Positions 62,114 to 64,000 of a stretch of DNA of 64,000 bases are shown in pieces (within the stretch, counting starts at the first letter, position 1; every line of letters begins with the position of its first letter). Source of the DNA: Aquanectria penicillioides (taxonomy: Eukaryota; Ascomycota; Sordariomycetes; Hypocreales; Nectriaceae); NCBI GenBank assembly GCA_003415625.1, contig PYIU01000002.1, positions 6,944,001 to 7,008,000 on the forward strand, read 5' to 3'. A program made the translations under genes and the position numbers. The notes below the pieces were generated by a model that made no database searches, was not told where the DNA came from, and worked only from the letters and a program-made list of their open reading frames with translations.

Positions 62114-63163
62114 ATGCTGCATCAAAATAATCGACAATGGGTTTTGGCCAATAAACCTACAGGCTTCCCTATACTGACGGGATCGGAGGCAACCTTCCAA
62201 CTTGCTATCACCCCGCTTCCTTCGCTGGAGGACGGGCAAGTTCTTGTCAAAACCCAATACCTCTCAAATGATCCTGCTCAACGATTATGGATCGACCCAC
62301 ACATCTCTGCTGACCGGCTATACACGACACCCGTGGAGAAGGGGCAAGTAATGCCATCTTTCACAATCTCCCAGGTCGTGGAGTCCCAGTCTGCCGACTT
62401 GCCAGTGGGAACTCTCGTATCAGTCGCATCTGGTTGGTGTGAATATGCTGTAAAAGCATCCGAAGAATGTACCCCTATTCAACCTTTCAGCAGCCTCTCT
62501 TCAACCCACTACATTGGTGTTTTTGGGTTGGCAGGAATAACAGCATATTATGGGCTCGTTGATATTGTAAAAGCAGGTCCAAATGATGCGGTTGTTATTA
62601 GTGGAGCTGCCGGGTCTGTCGGCTCAACTGCTGTCCAGATTGCAAAACACTTGCTGGGCTGTAAGAAGGTGATTGGGATCGCCGGCACGGACGCGAAGTG
62701 CCAATGGGTTGAGAGCCTTGGAGCTGACTGCTGTCTGAACTATAAAAGCCCTGAATTCGAGAATGATTTGATCAAGGCTACGGAAGGATTCGTTGAGGTC
62801 TTTTTTGACAATGTCGGGGGCAACATCTTGGACTTGATGCTTAAACGACTCCAAAAGGATGGCAGAGTGGCCGCTTGTGGTGGAATCGCCGACTACAACA
62901 CCAGTACCCCGAGTGGAATCAAGAACTGGTACGATGTGATTGCAATGAGGCTTCAAATCAAAGGATTTGTGGTCCTTGATGTTGGATCAGAGAGGTCATC
63001 GGAGATTGTGAATACGCTCATTCGTGGGTATCAGGACGGGAAGATTCAAGCCACGGGCGCCGGTGAGACCATTGTTCCGGCCACATTCGAGGACATACCG
63101 AAGACATGGATGATGCTTTTTGATGGTCAGAGTACTGGAAAATTGATCACCAAGCTTTTTTAA
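62114..63163 (+). CDS. MDR-superfamily NAD(P)-dependent oxidoreductase (alkenal/enone reductase-like, 349 aa)
   Basis: Single exon; start chosen at 62114 (MLHQNNRQWVLANKPTG), although the frame is open to 62000. The N-terminal GroES-like part (QVLVKTQYLSNDPAQRLWI) has the YLSNDPA segment of the leukotriene B4 dehydrogenase/prostaglandin reductase group, and there are no zinc ligands. The Rossmann part has SGAAGSVGSTAVQIAK, VIGIAGTDAKCQWVESLGAD, the NYK segment typical of this group, and FFDNVGGNILDLML. These enzymes reduce activated double bonds (2-alkenals, enones) with NADPH in the cytosol, often in detoxification or secondary metabolism; the substrate is unknown. Full family length. It is divergent from a zinc-cluster regulator over 1.16 kb. 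Confidence 0.9.
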   Translation: MLHQNNRQWVLANKPTGFPILTGSEATFQLAITPLPSLEDGQVLVKTQYLSNDPAQRLWIDPHISADRLYTTPVEKGQVMPSFTISQVVESQSADLPVGTLVSVASGWCEYAVKASEECTPIQPFSSLSSTHYIGVFGLAGITAYYGLVDIVKAGPNDAVVISGAAGSVGSTAVQIAKHLLGCKKVIGIAGTDAKCQWVESLGADCCLNYKSPEFENDLIKATEGFVEVFFDNVGGNILDLMLKRLQKDGRVAACGGIADYNTSTPSGIKNWYDVIAMRLQIKGFVVLDVGSERSSEIVNTLIRGYQDGKIQATGAGETIVPATFEDIPKTWMMLFDGQSTGKLITKLF

Positions 63164-64000
63164 CGCCTTTCAAGTAGGGTTAGACATTGCTCTGCAGATA
63201 GTCTCATGCCTCATTTCTGAGGATGAAGTCTGACTAAGGACTTGTCTTTTTTAGATATATTACAACTCCCAGCTTACTCGTCAATTTACAACTGTCTCCA
63301 TTACGTCTTATAAGAAAAGAAAATACAAGGTCTTCGTATGTCTTTGTAACATGAGTTGATTGGTTGAAAAAGAAAAAATGTAGGCTGATGAAATGTCAAG
63401 CCGAGACAACCGGAACCATCTTCTGGGCATCAAGTCTTTTCGACGTAGTTTTATGAGAAGTTTATGTAGAAATATTACTAGGGGAAGTTGAATATACTGC
63501 CTTTTGAATCCATCTGGGGGTCTTGTGCCATTACTTCTTTCAATTGGACACCATGAATGGTGGCCAAATGCATGATCTACCTTCAATAGCCGTTGCTATA
63601 GCTGTGCGAGCATGCCTTGTTCCTAGAGATATTCTATCGTGACAAGACATAAAGGGAGAATGAGCAACAAATTGTCTTTCATATTGAGAATAATACATGA
63701 AAAACAATCTCGAATGTCCTAAATCATATCTGGAGCGCCAACTTTATTCAACCTTGAAGCATTTTGTCAAATACCGATAGAGGGACATCCACAAGAGTTG
63801 TTAAAAATACTTAAGGGGAAAAAATTCCCATTTTGAGGGGTGACATAAACTTTTACTTTCCAGCGCTGAGCACACTAGTCTGGTGCAACATACAACATAC
63901 AGCTACTCATCTTCTACCGTTAATTTGACACTCGGTCCGCATCGAATATTCGCACCAATCCTCTCCATCCCAGGACATGACACTTATTATAATAGCCGCA
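63164..64000. other. Intergenic to window end
   Basis: 837 nt of AT-rich sequence with no recognised gene; the small minus-strand ORF at 63308-63586 has no domain. Confidence 0.45.

Overview
The window reads as a filamentous ascomycete chromosome, most likely Sordariomycetes (a Hypocreales-like genome would fit; the species cannot be told from the sequence). The reasons are short introns of 45-260 nt with GT..AG ends and CTAAC/CTGAC branch points, long intergenic stretches rich in pyrimidine tracts, fungal-only families (Whi5/Nrm1-type G1/S repressor, Zn2Cys6 regulator, LaeA-like methyltransferase, fungal CorA-like protein) and decayed genes and transposon remnants in the AT-richer part. No rRNA, CRISPR array, operon or phage was seen, and no tRNA gene could be supported by eye.

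Layout. 1-24 kb is GC-rich and looks like core genome: the 3' end of a rhodanese-domain gene; a 7.4 kb gene-free stretch full of microsatellites and homopolymers; a 422-aa disordered protein; a Whi5/Nrm1-type repressor (-) that needs a one-base frameshift correction; an RQT4/TRIP4-type ribosome-quality-control factor (-); mitochondrial malate dehydrogenase (+, 3 exons); and the ER P5A ATPase SPF1 (-, 3 exons).

24-38 kb is a hydrolase-rich accessory block: a secreted type-B carboxylesterase, an HSL-type alpha/beta hydrolase, an epoxide-hydrolase-like pseudogene, an 11-exon LaeA-like methyltransferase, a CorA-like membrane protein and a five-exon lipase. 38-42 kb has no supported gene but holds a probable LINE remnant and a MITE-like inverted-repeat element.

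42-49 kb holds a GH16-like secreted, probably GPI-anchored enzyme, a UDP-glucose 4-epimerase and a multi-pass GT2 polysaccharide synthase. These three adjacent genes could act together in making and remodelling a cell-surface polysaccharide: sugar nucleotide supply, polymerisation and export, then trimming or cross-linking.

49-64 kb is AT-rich accessory sequence: an internally deleted flavin-monooxygenase remnant, a nine-exon RecQ-family helicase (-), an aldo/keto reductase pseudogene with several lesions, a small membrane protein, and a Zn2Cys6 regulator divergent from an MDR-family dehydrogenase. The shared promoter of that last pair holds a perfect palindrome of the kind zinc-cluster proteins bind. 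Exon boundaries were read by eye and checked only for reading-frame consistency; they have no transcript support.
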